A stretch of DNA of 64,000 bases, taken from positions 1 through 64,000 of the forward strand of contig NZ_PKUU01000029.1 of the NCBI RefSeq assembly GCF_002899675.1, read 5' to 3'. The notes under the pieces were generated by a model. That model did no database searches and had not been told where the DNA came from. It saw only the letters and a program-made list of their open reading frames with translations. The position numbers were made by a program, and so were the translations under genes. Below are positions 26,556-35,303 of this stretch, one piece after another; position 1 is the first letter of the stretch; the number at the start of each line of letters is the position of its first letter. The DNA is from Clostridium sp. chh4-2. GTDB lineage: Bacteria > Bacillota > Clostridia > Lachnospirales > Lachnospiraceae.

Positions 26556-27809
26556 ATGAAAATCATGGTAAATGAAGTAATGAAATTCATCACGAGCTAT
26601 GACCCTGAAGTTGGCAATGCCATCGAAGCAGAGTGCGCCCGTCAGAGAAGAAACCTGGAATTGATTGCATCAGAAAACATTGTTTCAGAGCCGGTTATGA
26701 TGGCGATGGGTACCGTTCTTACTAACAAGTATGCAGAAGGATATTCCGGAAAGCGTTATTATGGCGGATGTGAGTGCGTCGATGTCGTGGAAACCATTGC
26801 CATTGAACGTGCGAAAAAGCTTTTTGGCTGTGATTATGCCAATGTTCAGCCGCATTCAGGCGCTCAGGCCAATATGGCGGTATTTGTTGCCATGCTGAAA
26901 GCCGGTGACACCGTTATGGGTATGAATCTGGATCATGGCGGTCATCTGTCCCATGGAAGCCCTGTTAACTTTTCAGGACTGTATTTTAACATCGTTCCTT
27001 ATGGAGTAAATGATGAGGGATACATTGATTATGATGAATTAGAGAGAATTGCGGTGGAAGCAAAGCCTAAGCTGATTATCGCAGGCGCCAGCGCATATGC
27101 CAGAGAGATTGATTTTAAGAGATTCCGTGAGGTAGCGGATAAAGTGGGCGCTTATCTGATGGTGGATATGGCTCATATTGCAGGACTTGTGGCGGCAGGA
27201 GTTCATCCAAGCCCATTTCCTTATGCCCACGTGGTTACAACAACCACTCATAAAACCCTGCGCGGCCCAAGAGGCGGCATGATTCTTGCCAATAAAGAAG
27301 AGGCTGATAAGTTTAACTTCAATAAGGCTATCTTCCCGGGAACCCAGGGCGGCCCGTTAGAGCATGTGATCGCTGCGAAAGCGGTTTGCTTCGGTGAGGC
27401 ATTAAAACCTGAATTTAAGGCGTATCAGGAGCAGGTGGCAAAGAATGCCAAGGCACTGGCTGCAGCGCTGGTTAAACAGGGCTTTAAACTGCTTACAAAC
27501 GGTACGGATAACCACCTGATGCTGGTTGACCTGCGGGGGATGGAGGTATCCGGCAAGGAACTCCAGAACCGTTGTGACGAAGTATATATCACACTGAATA
27601 AGAACACGGTTCCAAACGATCCGAGAAGCCCGTTTGTAACTTCCGGCGTCCGCATCGGTACTCCGGCCGTAACTTCCAGAGGTCTTGTGGAAGAGGATAT
27701 GGAAAAGATTGCGGAATGTATCTGGCTGGCAGCGACTGATTTTGAGGCCAAGGCTGATTATATCCGCGCTGAGGTGACGAAGATCTGTGATAAATATCCG
27801 ATTTACTAG
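26556..27809 (+). CDS. glyA: Serine hydroxymethyltransferase
   Basis: A 417-residue PLP enzyme that converts serine and tetrahydrofolate to glycine and methylene-tetrahydrofolate in the cytoplasm. The N-terminal [16 protein letters not shown], the substrate loop [13 protein letters not shown], and the PLP lysine in [14 protein letters not shown] (near residue 231) are all in place, as is the GTPAVTSRG end motif. Start ATG 26556 is only three bases after AAGGAG and ATG 26565 is twelve bases after; either is possible. Stand-alone gene with its own promoter and terminator. Confidence 0.96.
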   Translation: MKIMVNEVMKFITSYDPEVGNAIEAECARQRRNLELIASENIVSEPVMMAMGTVLTNKYAEGYSGKRYYGGCECVDVVETIAIERAKKLFGCDYANVQPHSGAQANMAVFVAMLKAGDTVMGMNLDHGGHLSHGSPVNFSGLYFNIVPYGVNDEGYIDYDELERIAVEAKPKLIIAGASAYAREIDFKRFREVADKVGAYLMVDMAHIAGLVAAGVHPSPFPYAHVVTTTTHKTLRGPRGGMILANKEEADKFNFNKAIFPGTQGGPLEHVIAAKAVCFGEALKPEFKAYQEQVAKNAKALAAALVKQGFKLLTNGTDNHLMLVDLRGMEVSGKELQNRCDEVYITLNKNTVPNDPRSPFVTSGVRIGTPAVTSRGLVEEDMEKIAECIWLAATDFEAKADYIRAEVTKICDKYPIY

Positions 27810-27830
27810 GAAGTGATTTATTGATATAGG

Positions 27831-27873
27831 AAAAGGCGTTTTGCTCTATGCTTGTTGAGCAGACGCCTTTTTA
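27831..27873 (+). terminator. Intrinsic terminator of glyA
   Basis: AAAAGGCGTTTTGCTC pairs with GAGCAGACGCCTTTTT around a short loop and ends in a T tract, 22 bases after the stop. Confidence 0.85.
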
Positions 27874-28020
27874 TTTTATACCATAGGAAAGTGCTCCTAT
27901 GATATAAAAAGCCCTCCAATGCCAACTTTGTTGGCTATGGGACCGCACTGCGGCGGCAGCTCTTTTTAGTTTTTCAGCGTACCAGTTCAGCTTTTCGGTG
28001 AAAAGTGGAAATGATATGCA
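27874..28020. other. Hairpin-rich non-coding stretch between glyA and recA
   Basis: No gene is visible. CATAGGAAAGTGCTCCTATG (27885-27904) is an imperfect palindrome, GCCAAC-TTT-GTTGGC (about 27922-27936) a perfect hairpin, and CCGCACTGCGG another, followed by CTCTTTTTAG. The packed hairpins look like an intergenic repeat or a two-way terminator block, but I cannot assign it. Confidence 0.5.
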
Positions 28021-28049
28021 TTGCCACGGCCGTATTTATATGATATAAT
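28021..28049 (+). promoter_or_regulatory. Promoter far upstream of recA
   Basis: TTGCCA (28021-28026) and TATAAT (28044-28049) are 17 bases apart. The nearest start codon is 272 bases further on (recA) and no frame lies between. It could be a second recA promoter with a long leader or the promoter of a small RNA. Confidence 0.6.
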
Positions 28050-28221
28050 AAACGCGTATTTTCTGAGACGGTTCCGTCTTGTTTCCGGCAGTTCGCCAAT
28101 TTTTCCAGTGATTAAAATTTATAAAGCGGGGAGGGGGATTAACGGTTTGAATGGGTAAACGTTTCGGATTTCCGCATTTTGTGTATCAAGGCCGGAATGG
28201 GGAAATTCGGATAAAATCTGG

Positions 28222-28250
28222 TTGACAATTGCGGCCAACTATAATATAGT
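28222..28250 (+). promoter_or_regulatory. Proximal recA promoter
   Basis: TTGACA (28222-28227) and TATAGT (28245-28250) are 17 bases apart, with the start point near 28257, directly in front of the LexA box. Confidence 0.8.
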
Positions 28251-28265
28251 ATTATTTATGAAAAA

Positions 28266-28277
28266 GAACATTTGTTC
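28266..28277. promoter_or_regulatory. LexA (SOS) box of recA
   Basis: GAACATTTGTTC is a perfect palindrome of the Gram-positive LexA/DinR type (GAAC-N4-GTTC), followed by G. It lies about ten bases after the predicted start point, where bound LexA would block early transcription. Confidence 0.85.
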
Positions 28278-28320
28278 GCTTTGAGGCGAGGCCTGACTGC
28301 AGGCAGAGAGGTGTGTGGAG

Positions 28321-29394
28321 ATGAATAAAGATGAGAAGATGAAAGCCCTTGACGCGGCTTTAACACAGATTGAGAAAGCATATGGAAAAGGCTCTGTTAT
28401 GAAACTTGGAGATTCCGGAGCCAATATGAATATAGAAACTGTACCGACTGGTTCTTTAAGCCTGGATATTGCGCTGGGACTGGGCGGCGTGCCTAAGGGA
28501 AGAGTGATTGAGGTCTACGGACCGGAATCCAGCGGTAAGACAACCGTGGCCCTTCATATGGTGGCGGAAGTCCAGAAGAGAGGCGGCATTGCCGGATTTA
28601 TCGATGCGGAGCATGCGTTAGATCCTGTTTATGCCAAGAACATTGGCGTTGATATTGACAACTTGTACATCTCCCAGCCGGATAACGGAGAACAGGCGCT
28701 GGAGATCACGGAAACCATGGTGCGTTCCGGCGCAGTTGATATCGTGATCGTGGACTCTGTAGCGGCTCTCGTTCCGAAAGCCGAGATCGACGGCGATATG
28801 GGAGATTCCCATGTAGGTCTGCAGGCGCGTTTGATGTCACAAGCACTCCGTAAGCTGACCGCTGTGATCAGCAAGTCCAACTGTACGGTTATTTTTATCA
28901 ACCAGCTTCGTGAAAAAGTTGGCGTTATGTTCGGCAATCCGGAGACGACCACAGGAGGACGCGCGCTGAAGTTTTATTCTTCGGTACGTTTGGATGTGCG
29001 CCGTATTGAGACCTTGAAGCAGGGCGGCGAGATGATCGGAAACCGTGTCCGCGTTAAGGTGGTTAAGAATAAGATCGCTCCTCCGTTTAAGGAAGCGGAA
29101 TTTGATATCATGTTCGGCCAGGGCATTTCCAAGGAAGGCGATGTGCTGGATCTGGCGGCTAAAGAGAACATTATTGAGAAGAGCGGCGCATGGTATGCTT
29201 ATAACGGCGCTAAGATCGGACAGGGCCGTGAGAATGCCAAGATCTATCTGAGAGAGAATCCGCAGATATGTGAAGAAGTTGAGAATAAGGTGCGCGCGCA
29301 CTACGGCTTAGGCGGAGCAGTTGAAACTGAGGAAGCCAAACCAGAAAAAGCGGTAAAGGCGGCTTCTAAATCAGAAGAGAAGACGGAAGCATAG
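28321..29394 (+). CDS. recA: Recombinase RecA
   Basis: A 357-residue RecA. It forms filaments on single-stranded DNA, catalyses strand exchange and triggers LexA self-cleavage. Walker [12 protein letters not shown] (near residue 67), Walker [13 protein letters not shown], the [22 protein letters not shown] loop region (in parts) and the variable acidic tail with Ala/Lys/Glu are typical. ATG 28321 follows GAGAGGTG; a GTG at 28315 is closer to the site. It is controlled by the LexA box upstream and lies three bases from recX. Confidence 0.97.
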   Translation: MNKDEKMKALDAALTQIEKAYGKGSVMKLGDSGANMNIETVPTGSLSLDIALGLGGVPKGRVIEVYGPESSGKTTVALHMVAEVQKRGGIAGFIDAEHALDPVYAKNIGVDIDNLYISQPDNGEQALEITETMVRSGAVDIVIVDSVAALVPKAEIDGDMGDSHVGLQARLMSQALRKLTAVISKSNCTVIFINQLREKVGVMFGNPETTTGGRALKFYSSVRLDVRRIETLKQGGEMIGNRVRVKVVKNKIAPPFKEAEFDIMFGQGISKEGDVLDLAAKENIIEKSGAWYAYNGAKIGQGRENAKIYLRENPQICEEVENKVRAHYGLGGAVETEEAKPEKAVKAASKSEEKTEA

Positions 29395-29396
29395 GC

Positions 29397-30008
29397 ATGC
29401 AGGTTACATCGGTAACACCACTCGATAAAAGAAGATATAAGATATTGCTGGATGAAGAGATTACGATCGCGCTTTATAAAGGCGAAGTGAAGCGCTACCG
29501 GATAGAAGCCGGAGGAGAGCTGGAAACGGAAGAATATGAAGAGATTCTCCATGACATTCTGTTTAAAAGGGCCAGAGAGCGGGTAGTATTTCTATTGAAG
29601 GCATCAGACAAGACGGAAAAGGAACTGCGGAATAAACTGAAAGAAGGTTATTATCCGCAGGAGGCGATTGATCATGCGATCACCGCTGTAAAAAATTACC
29701 ATTATATAGATGATGAACGTTATGCCAGACAATATGTGGCAAATGGCGCCTGCAAAAAAAGCAGGCGCCAATTATCTTACGAGCTTCAAAAAAAGGGAAT
29801 TGACCAGGAGCTGATCGCAGATCTCATGGAGGAATGCCCCATTGAAGAGGACAAGCAGATCCGGGATTTTCTAAGAAAACGCAGGTATCATGCCGGGGAA
29901 GCTTCGATGGAAGAGAAGAAAAAGATCATGGCTGCATTGGGGCGGAAAGGCTTTTCTTATGAGTCTATTATAAAAGTGATCGGTGAATTTTGTGATAACG
30001 AATATTAA
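29397..30008 (+). CDS. recX: Regulatory protein RecX
   Basis: A 203-residue RecX made of three-helix repeats (KTEKELRNKLKEGYYPQEAI, then DDERYARQYVANGACKKSRR). RecX binds RecA filaments and limits their growth. It directly follows recA with two spacer bases, so co-expression in the SOS response is expected. Length and order are normal. Confidence 0.92.
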   Translation: MQVTSVTPLDKRRYKILLDEEITIALYKGEVKRYRIEAGGELETEEYEEILHDILFKRARERVVFLLKASDKTEKELRNKLKEGYYPQEAIDHAITAVKNYHYIDDERYARQYVANGACKKSRRQLSYELQKKGIDQELIADLMEECPIEEDKQIRDFLRKRRYHAGEASMEEKKKIMAALGRKGFSYESIIKVIGEFCDNEY

Positions 30009-30052
30009 AGGGTGCATTTTGTCTAAGTATGGTGAGTATAGTAGGGATATAC

Positions 30053-30081
30053 TTGACATAATGTATAAAACGGTATAAAAT
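30053..30081 (+). promoter_or_regulatory. Promoter of rny
   Basis: TTGACA (30053-30058) and an AT-rich -10 (TAAAAT at 30076-30081, spacing 17) precede rny by about 50 bases. Confidence 0.6.
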
Positions 30082-30130
30082 TGTAGTGTTGTATTCTTGT
30101 ACAATGAAAACTTAATAAGGAGGTGCTCCT

Positions 30131-31678
30131 GTGTCACAAGTAATAATAGCTGCATTGATTACGATGGTTGTCGTGGCTCCTGTTACCTGGGTACTGGCAA
30201 CAGCTTATCGCAAGAATGCGTATGAAAGCAAGATTGGCAGTGCTGAGGAAAAGTCTAGAGAAATTATAGATGAAGCATTAAAGACTGCAGAGACAAAGAA
30301 GCGTGAAGCTCTCCTGGAGGCAAAAGAGGAATCTTTAAAAACTAAGAATGAGTTAGAAAAAGAAACTAAGGAAAGAAGAGCTGAGCTTCAACGTTATGAA
30401 CGACGTGTATTGAGCAAAGAAGAGAACCTGGACAAGAAGTCTGAAACAATGGAGAAACGCGAAGCAGGTCTTGCTGCTCGTGAGGAAAACCTGAACAAGA
30501 AGAGTGCTGAAGTGGAAACACTCTATCAAAAAGGGATACAGGAACTGGAACGTATTTCCGGTCTAACCTCCGAACAAGCAAAAGAATATCTTTTAAAATC
30601 TGTTGAAGAAGATGTAAAACATGACACTGCGAAATTAATTAAGGAACTTGAAAACAAAGCAAAAGAAGAAGCTGATAAGAAGGCAAAGGATTATGTGGTT
30701 ACAGCCATCCAGAGATGTGCTGCAGATCACGTTGCAGAGACGACAGTTTCCGTTGTGCAGCTCCCGAATGATGAGATGAAGGGTCGTATCATCGGACGAG
30801 AGGGACGCAACATACGTACTTTAGAGACCATGACCGGCGTGGAATTGATTATCGACGACACCCCGGAAGCGGTAGTATTATCTGGTTTCGATCCAATTCG
30901 AAGAGAAGTTGCAAGGATTGCATTGGAGCGTTTGATTGTAGACGGACGAATTCATCCGGCTAGAATCGAAGAGATGGTAGAGAAGGCACAAAAAGAAGTG
31001 GAAACCAATATGAGAGAAGAAGGCGAGGCCGCAACTCTTGAGGTAGGTATTCACGGTATTCATCCTGAGTTAGTTAAGCTGCTTGGTAAGATGAAATTCA
31101 GAACAAGCTATGGACAAAACGCATTGAAGCACTCCATCGAAGTTGCCCAGTTATCAGGATTGCTGGCGGCGGAGATCGGCGTGGATGTACGTTTGGCTAA
31201 GCGTGCTGGTTTGTTACATGATATTGGTAAATCCATCGATCATGATATGGAAGGTTCCCACATCCAATTAGGTGCGGAACTTTGCAGAAAGTATAAGGAA
31301 TCTGCGGTGGTAATCAATTCCGTAGAATCACATCATGGCGATGTTGAGCCAGAAAGTTTGATCGCCTGCATCGTTCAGGCAGCGGATACCATATCAGCTG
31401 CGAGACCTGGTGCAAGAAGAGAAACACTGGAAACATATACAAACAGATTAAAACAGTTAGAAGATATCACTAATTCCTTTAAAGGCGTGGATAAGTCATT
31501 TGCTATTCAGGCAGGCCGGGAAGTTCGTATCATGGTAGTGCCGGAACAGGTAACGGATGATGATATGATACTGCTGGCGAGAGAAGTTTCAAAACGTATT
31601 GAAGATTCTCTCGAATATCCAGGTCAAATCAAGGTAAATGTAATTCGTGAATCACGTGTTACCGATTACGCGAAGTAA
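30131..31678 (+). CDS. rny: Ribonuclease Y
   Basis: A 515-residue membrane-anchored endoribonuclease that starts mRNA decay. The N-terminus is a membrane helix (residues 3-24), then a long Glu/Lys coiled coil (about 30-175), a KH RNA-binding domain with [15 protein letters not shown] (near residue 218) and the HD metal domain with [12 protein letters not shown] (near 358). Ends RVTDYAK as usual. The GTG at 30131 is preceded by AAGGAGGTG. Its codon use is noticeably more A-rich than the neighbouring genes. It ends at a shared terminator with the TetR gene. Confidence 0.96.
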   Translation: MSQVIIAALITMVVVAPVTWVLATAYRKNAYESKIGSAEEKSREIIDEALKTAETKKREALLEAKEESLKTKNELEKETKERRAELQRYERRVLSKEENLDKKSETMEKREAGLAAREENLNKKSAEVETLYQKGIQELERISGLTSEQAKEYLLKSVEEDVKHDTAKLIKELENKAKEEADKKAKDYVVTAIQRCAADHVAETTVSVVQLPNDEMKGRIIGREGRNIRTLETMTGVELIIDDTPEAVVLSGFDPIRREVARIALERLIVDGRIHPARIEEMVEKAQKEVETNMREEGEAATLEVGIHGIHPELVKLLGKMKFRTSYGQNALKHSIEVAQLSGLLAAEIGVDVRLAKRAGLLHDIGKSIDHDMEGSHIQLGAELCRKYKESAVVINSVESHHGDVEPESLIACIVQAADTISAARPGARRETLETYTNRLKQLEDITNSFKGVDKSFAIQAGREVRIMVVPEQVTDDDMILLAREVSKRIEDSLEYPGQIKVNVIRESRVTDYAK

Positions 31679-31698
31679 TTGTTCGGAGTGAGATGATA

Positions 31699-31753
31699 AA
31701 TGCCCTAACGCCGCAGAAAGTTTAGTACTTATGCGGGGTTAGGGCATTTTTTG
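31699..31753 (+). terminator. Terminator of rny, shared with the convergent TetR gene
   Basis: AATGCCCTAACGCCGCA pairs with TGCGGGGTTAGGGCATT (31732-31748) and runs into T6. The stem overlaps the last codons of the reverse-strand TetR gene. Confidence 0.85.
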
Positions 31754-32271
31754 TCTTCTGTAATCCGTAAAAACTCCTCAGCCATAGCCTCCGGCGTTTC
31801 TTTCGTGCCGTTTTCCAGCCAGCAGAGCATCATGTTATAAAAGGCACCGGAAAAATAGTAAAGTTCATATTTGGATATGGAATTGGCAGGCATGTCGCCG
31901 TAGGCGTCGATTTCGCAGTCCGTGATGATATCCAGCAGTGTGACCGACATCTTTGCATGGTGAAAAGCCAGAACGATCGGAGCATTTTCCTGGTAGAAGC
32001 GGAATTTATAAAGCATGGCTTCCCGGCTGTGAAAATCCTCATCCTGGTAGGTCTTACCCTCATGATAGCGCTGAGCCATATGCTGAATTCCATAATCGAT
32101 GAGATCCTCTACCGATTTAAAGTTGCGGTAAAAGGAGGCCCGGGCAACCCCGGATTTCTCAATCAATTCACTGACGGTGATCTTTGACCAGTCTTTGTAT
32201 CCTGCGAATTCGATCAGTGCAGAAAATAAGCGGTCTTTTACTCTTTTATTGGCGGCTTTTCTTTTATCCAT
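31729..32271 (-). CDS. TetR-family transcriptional regulator
   Basis: A 180-residue regulator. Residues about 5-55 form the TetR helix-turn-helix (FAGYKDWSKITVSELIEKSG to RASFYRNFKSVEDLI); the rest is the helical ligand-binding part with a TetR_C-like end. ATG 32271 follows GAGGTG on the reverse strand; a GTG at 32283 is upstream. The gene is divergent from the flavodoxin-ferredoxin operon, and a perfect 17-bp palindrome overlaps that operon's -10, so it probably represses both (inference). Ligand unknown. Confidence 0.88.
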   Translation of the reverse strand: MDKRKAANKRVKDRLFSALIEFAGYKDWSKITVSELIEKSGVARASFYRNFKSVEDLIDYGIQHMAQRYHEGKTYQDEDFHSREAMLYKFRFYQENAPIVLAFHHAKMSVTLLDIITDCEIDAYGDMPANSISKYELYYFSGAFYNMMLCWLENGTKETPEAMAEEFLRITEDKKCPNPA

Positions 32272-32307
32272 GATACAATTCACCTCATTTTGTCTCAGGT
32301 TAGCTCA

Positions 32308-32335
32308 TTGACAACATCATTTGATGTGATACAAT
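32308..32335 (+). promoter_or_regulatory. Promoter of the flavodoxin-ferredoxin operon
   Basis: TTGACA (32308-32313) and TACAAT (32330-32335) are 16 bases apart. Both -10 and spacer are covered by palindromes, which implies tight repression. Confidence 0.75.
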
Positions 32336-32343
32336 ATGTATCA
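32314..32343. promoter_or_regulatory. Probable TetR operator (two adjoining palindromes)
   Basis: ACATCA-TT-TGATGT (32314-32327) and TGATACA-ATA-TGTATCA (32327-32343) are both perfect inverted repeats. They fill the spacer and the -10 of the forward promoter, and lie about 45-55 bases from the TetR start. Confidence 0.75.
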
Positions 32344-32380
32344 TAATAATATGATTCAGTTTTGTCAAGAGGAGGACATT

Positions 32381-33172
32381 ATGATTTTATATTTTAGCGG
32401 TACTGGTAACAGTCAGTTTGTGGCAATGCAGCTGGCGGAACTCATGGCTGACGATGAAGTGGTTTCGATTAATCGATATTTGAAGGCGGAAAAGAAGGTT
32501 ACTATCCGGTCAAACCGTCCGCTGGTGTTTGTGGCTCCGACTTATTGCTGGCGCCTGCCTAAGGTTGTGGAACAGTGGATCATGGAAACCAGCTTTGAGG
32601 GCAGCCAAGACGCTTATTTTATCCTGACCTGCGGCGGTGATTGTGGAAATGCCGGGGCCTATGCGGAAAAGCTGTGCTTAAAGAAGGGGCTGCGGTTTTG
32701 CGGGTTAGATTCTGTGGTCATGCCGGAAAATTATTTGGCGTTGTTCCCAACTCCTGATGAAGCGGAGTGCCGGGTTATTGTGGAACGGGCCATGCCGCGT
32801 ATCTCTGAGTTTGCAGATCAGATACGGGCAGACAGGTGTTTTGACAAAACGCCTGTATCCTTTAGCGGCAAATTGGAAAGCGGCCCGGTCAATCCGTTGT
32901 TCTATTCATTTTTCGTGCATGATAAGGGATTTAAGGTTTCAGAACGCTGCATCTCCTGTGGAAAATGTGCTTACCGCTGCCCTTTGAGTAATATTAAGAT
33001 GGTGGATGGGAAACCTAAATGGCAGGGAAACTGTACACACTGCATGGCGTGTATCGGTGGCTGCCCCACAGGTGCGATTGCATACAAGGAAAAATCAAAG
33101 GAACGCTGTCAATATTATATTATGAATGATTCGCTGTGCTGGGAAAATGGAGGTCAGAAAATTGAAAAATAA
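32381..33172 (+). CDS. EFR1-like flavodoxin-ferredoxin protein
   Basis: A 263-residue fusion. Residues 1-150 form a flavodoxin-like FMN domain beginning ILYFSGTGNSQFVA, with the second loop FVAPTYCWRLPK. Residues about 185-250 hold two 4Fe-4S motifs: CISCGKCAYRCP and CTHCMACIGGCPTGAI. Proteins of this EFR1 type are common in anaerobes and carry low-potential electrons. ATG 32381 follows AGAGGAGG; the earlier ATG at 32336 lies in the operator. Overlaps the next gene by 11 bases; the two probably work as a redox pair under the TetR regulator. Confidence 0.88.
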   Translation: MILYFSGTGNSQFVAMQLAELMADDEVVSINRYLKAEKKVTIRSNRPLVFVAPTYCWRLPKVVEQWIMETSFEGSQDAYFILTCGGDCGNAGAYAEKLCLKKGLRFCGLDSVVMPENYLALFPTPDEAECRVIVERAMPRISEFADQIRADRCFDKTPVSFSGKLESGPVNPLFYSFFVHDKGFKVSERCISCGKCAYRCPLSNIKMVDGKPKWQGNCTHCMACIGGCPTGAIAYKEKSKERCQYYIMNDSLCWENGGQKIEK

Positions 33173-33938
33173 GCATACGGTCCAAATTGACACTGAAAAG
33201 TGTATTGGATGCGGTCTATGTCAAAAGGATTGCCCGGCAAGCAACATTGTGGTGGAAAATAAAAAGGCCGGAGTCATAGCTCAGGACTGTATCATGTGCG
33301 GACACTGTGTTGCGGTCTGTCCCAAGGCTGCCGTTGCCATGACAGGATTTGATTCACAGCCGGAAGAGATCATGAAGCCGGTCAGGTTGGAACCCGGGGA
33401 GCTTTTGGCTGCGATTAAGACAAGAAGAAGCATCCGTCAGTTTACGGATCAGCAGATCGCCCCGGAACTCATTGAGCAGATCATCGAAGCAGGCCGTCTG
33501 ACTCCCACCGGAAAAAATGCTCAGGACGTTTCCTATGTGGTGTTAAAGGATGGAATGGATCAATTTGAAACGTTGGCCGTGCGCTTGTTTCGCCGTTTGC
33601 TTCCGATGATGAAACTAGTAAATCCAGTGGCACGGCGAACAGAGATCGATGAACATTTTTTCTTTAAAAATGCTCCGGCTGCAATTATGATCGTGTCGCC
33701 GGATAAAATGAACGGCGCACTTGCCGCATCCAATATGGCGCTGATGGCAGAAGCCTGTGGTTTGGGTGTGCTGTACAGCGGCTTTTTTTCTATGGCTGCA
33801 ATCTGGTCCGGCTCTCTGCGCAGAGCGCTTGGATTGAAGCATGGGGATAAAGTAGTGACAACTTTGGTTCTGGGCTATGCCGGAGTAAGATATCATCGAA
33901 CCGCGCCAAAAGAGGCGGCTTCTGTCCGTTGGCTTTGA
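33162..33938 (+). CDS. Nitroreductase with N-terminal 2[4Fe-4S] ferredoxin
   Basis: A 258-residue protein. The first 60 residues are a ferredoxin domain (CIGCGLCQKDCP and CIMCGHCVAVCP). From residue about 85 the FMN-binding nitroreductase fold follows (TRRSIRQFTDQQI, then RLTPTGKNAQD). It should reduce nitro compounds, quinones or a natural analogue, with electrons from the upstream EFR1-like protein. I chose the TTG at 33162, six bases after GGAGGTC; the in-frame ATGs at 33126 and 33147 sit within or before that site. Confidence 0.88.
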   Translation: MKNKHTVQIDTEKCIGCGLCQKDCPASNIVVENKKAGVIAQDCIMCGHCVAVCPKAAVAMTGFDSQPEEIMKPVRLEPGELLAAIKTRRSIRQFTDQQIAPELIEQIIEAGRLTPTGKNAQDVSYVVLKDGMDQFETLAVRLFRRLLPMMKLVNPVARRTEIDEHFFFKNAPAAIMIVSPDKMNGALAASNMALMAEACGLGVLYSGFFSMAAIWSGSLRRALGLKHGDKVVTTLVLGYAGVRYHRTAPKEAASVRWL

Positions 33939-34015
33939 GCTGAGCGGAAGCGGCTTTTGCCGCATTGAAATATCTGTAATCATTAGTTAGAAAATTAAAA
34001 TAGGAGGAATTAATT

Positions 34016-34372
34016 ATGAAGCTTAGTTATATTACATTTATGGTCCGTGATATGAAAAAAACAGTGGATTTCTATGAAAAAGTGGCAGGTCTTCACGTAA
34101 TAAGGCAATTTAATCCGGGCAAGGGAGAAATCACATTTATGGCAAATTCAGCAGATGAGATAATGCTGGAATTTATTCAGTTTGAGAACGTGGAGAAAGT
34201 GTCTGTTAAAGGCATGGTTATGAGTTTTAAAGCGGAAGAGGATCTGGAATGTCTGAGAGAACGAACCATAGAATTGGGCTGTGATCCTACCGACATAATC
34301 GAAGAAGGACCAAAACCGAAATATTTCCGGGTGAATGATCCGGATGGAATGGTTATAGAGTTCAGCGTTTAA
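34016..34372 (+). CDS. VOC / glyoxalase-family protein
   Basis: A 118-residue single-domain protein with the two-half VOC fold (MKLSYITFMVRDMKKTVDFYEKV at the start, FRVNDPDGMVIEFSV at the end, in parts). Possible metal ligands are Glu in LEFI and the final Glu; the first-strand His is replaced by Tyr/Thr, so metal binding is uncertain. Lactoylglutathione lyase, dioxygenases and resistance proteins share the fold, so no substrate can be assigned. AGGAGG lies upstream. Confidence 0.8.
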   Translation: MKLSYITFMVRDMKKTVDFYEKVAGLHVIRQFNPGKGEITFMANSADEIMLEFIQFENVEKVSVKGMVMSFKAEEDLECLRERTIELGCDPTDIIEEGPKPKYFRVNDPDGMVIEFSV

Positions 34373-34457
34373 GGAATATACTGCAGATTTGCAGAAAAGC
34401 CGCCAATGTCCGGTTAAACGGCAATCGGGAATGATGGCGGAAAAGGAGAATTACCAA

Positions 34458-35114
34458 ATGAAAAAAATAATCCGCAGCCTATGTATCTCAATGGCAGCTG
34501 TGATGTTCCTGGCTGCATGCGGTTCGGCTTCTTCGGCGGATACTGTAAAGGAAACTGCTGCCTCTGAGACGGACAGCGCTGTGACATTGCCGGATACTTT
34601 AGTCAATTCCTATTATTCCGGCCAAAGTGATCCGGCATGTGAGTATTTTAAACATTCCAGGATACAGAAATTCTTTGCGATGTGGGTGGAAGAAGAGACG
34701 GACGATTTTACAAATCCTGTGAGCAATTTTGAGAGTTTTACTGAAATCAGTGTGCGGGATTACGATTTGTCGGTGTTAAATCCGGATAAACCGCTATATT
34801 ACTGCACGTTTTCCGATGGTGCAGACAGGTATGGATATGTGATTGTGGAATATAATGGAGGCGATCCCAGTATAATAAACTGGGGAGTGACGGAAACTAC
34901 GCCGTGCCTTTATGATTTGAGGGCAAATGAAAAAGAGATTGCCGCCGCTCTTATAGAGACAGATATTGATCTTTCCACGGCAAAAGCTTCCCGCGTTTAT
35001 TTGTACGATAAGGATCAGAAAATGAATGATCAGGCGATTCTTTTTACAGATGAGAAAGGCGATAATTATATCTGCTATTTGGGGGAGGAAAATTTTTGCG
35101 TTGAAAAATGGTAA
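34458..35114 (+). CDS. Lipoprotein of unknown function
   Basis: A 218-residue lipoprotein: signal peptide with lipobox LAAC (Cys near residue 22) and a Ser/Thr-rich linker, then a globular part rich in Tyr and Asp (DRYGYVIVEYNGGDPSIINW). The domain is not one I recognise. ATG 34458 follows AAGGAG; the frame extends upstream to 34389 without a site. It stands alone between the VOC gene and a terminator. Confidence 0.75.
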   Translation: MKKIIRSLCISMAAVMFLAACGSASSADTVKETAASETDSAVTLPDTLVNSYYSGQSDPACEYFKHSRIQKFFAMWVEEETDDFTNPVSNFESFTEISVRDYDLSVLNPDKPLYYCTFSDGADRYGYVIVEYNGGDPSIINWGVTETTPCLYDLRANEKEIAAALIETDIDLSTAKASRVYLYDKDQKMNDQAILFTDEKGDNYICYLGEENFCVEKW

Positions 35115-35152
35115 TTGAGCTGCGGACGGGCAGAAACAATCTGAATCTATAG

Positions 35153-35188
35153 AAAATACCACTGGGATGAAGCACGGTGGTATTTTTT
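35153..35188 (+). terminator. Intrinsic terminator after the lipoprotein gene
   Basis: AAATACCAC pairs with GTGGTATTT and ends in T6, 38 bases after the stop. Confidence 0.85.
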
Positions 35189-35303
35189 ATAGCTGCACCT
35201 AAGCCGGGCCGAGCAAGTTCTCGTGTTGCTCTCGGATTTGTGGTAGAATAAAAAAACAGAACAATAAATCGGTGTTTGTAAACGGAAAGAGGAATTGGAC
35301 ATT

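Noticed and set aside
26477-26556. Glycine or THF riboswitch in the glyA leader
   Set aside because: The leader is about 80 bases and the terminator stem begins about 12 bases after the start point, so no room remains for either aptamer.
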